Shown: positions 5,960-6,060 of the stretch, in pieces
Numbering within the stretch: position 1 is the stretch's first letter
How the letters are laid out: every line of letters starts with the position of its first letter
Assembly: GCA_012511425.1 (NCBI GenBank)
Contig: JAAZGC010000292.1
Span: forward strand, 1-6,060
DNA: 6,060 nt
Reading direction: 5' to 3'
From: Clostridiales bacterium
GTDB lineage: Bacteria; Bacillota; Clostridia; Oscillospirales; CAG-272
Notes under the pieces: generated by a model
The model's input: the letters and a program-made list of their open reading frames with translations, nothing else
The model's database searches: none
Told to the model about the DNA's origin: nothing
Position numbers and translations under genes: made by a program

Positions 5960-6060
5960 ATGGAAAAAGGATTTTTTATCAGAACGGCGGCGCTGATATT
6001 CGCCTTGTTAATGCTGCTTTCCGCGGCATTTACCGCCTGCGGCGATGCGGGGACGGATGA
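5960..6060 (+). CDS. N-terminus of a lipoprotein, cut by the window end
   Basis: Only 33 whole codons are present, but they form a clear type II signal peptide: charged Glu2, Lys3 and Arg8, a hydrophobic core from about 10 to 23, then lipobox Phe-Thr-Ala-Cys27, followed by an acidic, Gly-containing start of a linker (Gly-Asp-Ala-Gly-Thr-Asp). The mature protein should be anchored by lipid on the outer face of the membrane. Its function cannot be told. Plausible kinds are another solute-binding protein like the one at 804-2261, or an SGNH-type partner of the MBOAT enzyme; neither can be confirmed. It is separated from the MBOAT gene by a strong terminator and 188 bases, so it is likely its own transcription unit. 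The start at 5960 is preferred over the in-frame ATG at 5942 because of the AAGGGG site. Confidence 0.8.
   Translation, partial: MEKGFFIRTAALIFALLMLLSAAFTACGDAGTD

Noticed and set aside
1..6060. Search by eye for insertion sequences, CRISPR repeats, tRNA genes, attachment sites or defence genes
   Set aside because: No transposase motifs, no spaced direct repeats, no tRNA-like cloverleaf arms and no nuclease or toxin-antitoxin motifs were seen; the genes look like housekeeping and surface/transport functions.

Overview
The window holds five complete genes and the start of a sixth, in two divergent groups. It looks like a chromosomal piece of a Gram-positive anaerobe of the class Clostridia, probably an uncultured gut or rumen lineage with roughly half G+C. 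Three things point there: a lipoprotein solute-binding protein with a Thr/Glu-rich linker and the Pro-Trp-Trp motif common in clostridial carbohydrate-binding proteins, a MetA with the Glu111 seen in Bacillus-type enzymes, and purine-rich AGGAGG-type ribosome binding sites with consensus sigma-A promoters. The assignment is an inference from style, not from a marker gene.

Left half (minus strand, read from about 3284 down to 1). A good promoter at 3256-3284 serves a cytoplasmic alpha/beta-hydrolase of the acetyl-esterase type (2416-3204; the ribosome binding site places its start nine codons inside the longest frame). A second, perfect consensus promoter (2314-2342) then drives a lipoprotein solute-binding protein (804-2261) and, 66 bases further on, a GNAT acetyltransferase (57-737). 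A strong intrinsic terminator at the window edge (1-25) closes that unit. No permease or ATPase gene is present, so the binding protein is an orphan here.

Right half (plus strand). From a second extended -10 promoter (3321-3349), back to back with the hydrolase promoter, metA (3404-4318) is read, followed after 31 bases by an MBOAT/AlgI-type membrane O-acyltransferase (4350-5771) and an intrinsic terminator (5785-5813). MetA has the full catalytic set and Glu111, which predicts acetyl-CoA rather than succinyl-CoA as donor. The metA leader is only about 48 bases, too short for a SAM-I riboswitch or T-box. After the terminator a new gene starts (5960), encoding an N-terminal lipoprotein signal; the window ends after 33 codons.

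How the genes fit together: the esterase and the binding protein are compatible with acquiring and deacetylating plant or host glycans. The MBOAT protein would O-acylate a surface polymer; its usual SGNH/AlgJ-like partner is not visible. I see no mobile element, CRISPR array, tRNA, rRNA or phage-defence module. I did not find a convincing new system; the points most worth a second look are the metA-MBOAT pairing, the orphan binding protein with its GNAT neighbour, and the unregulated-looking short metA leader.
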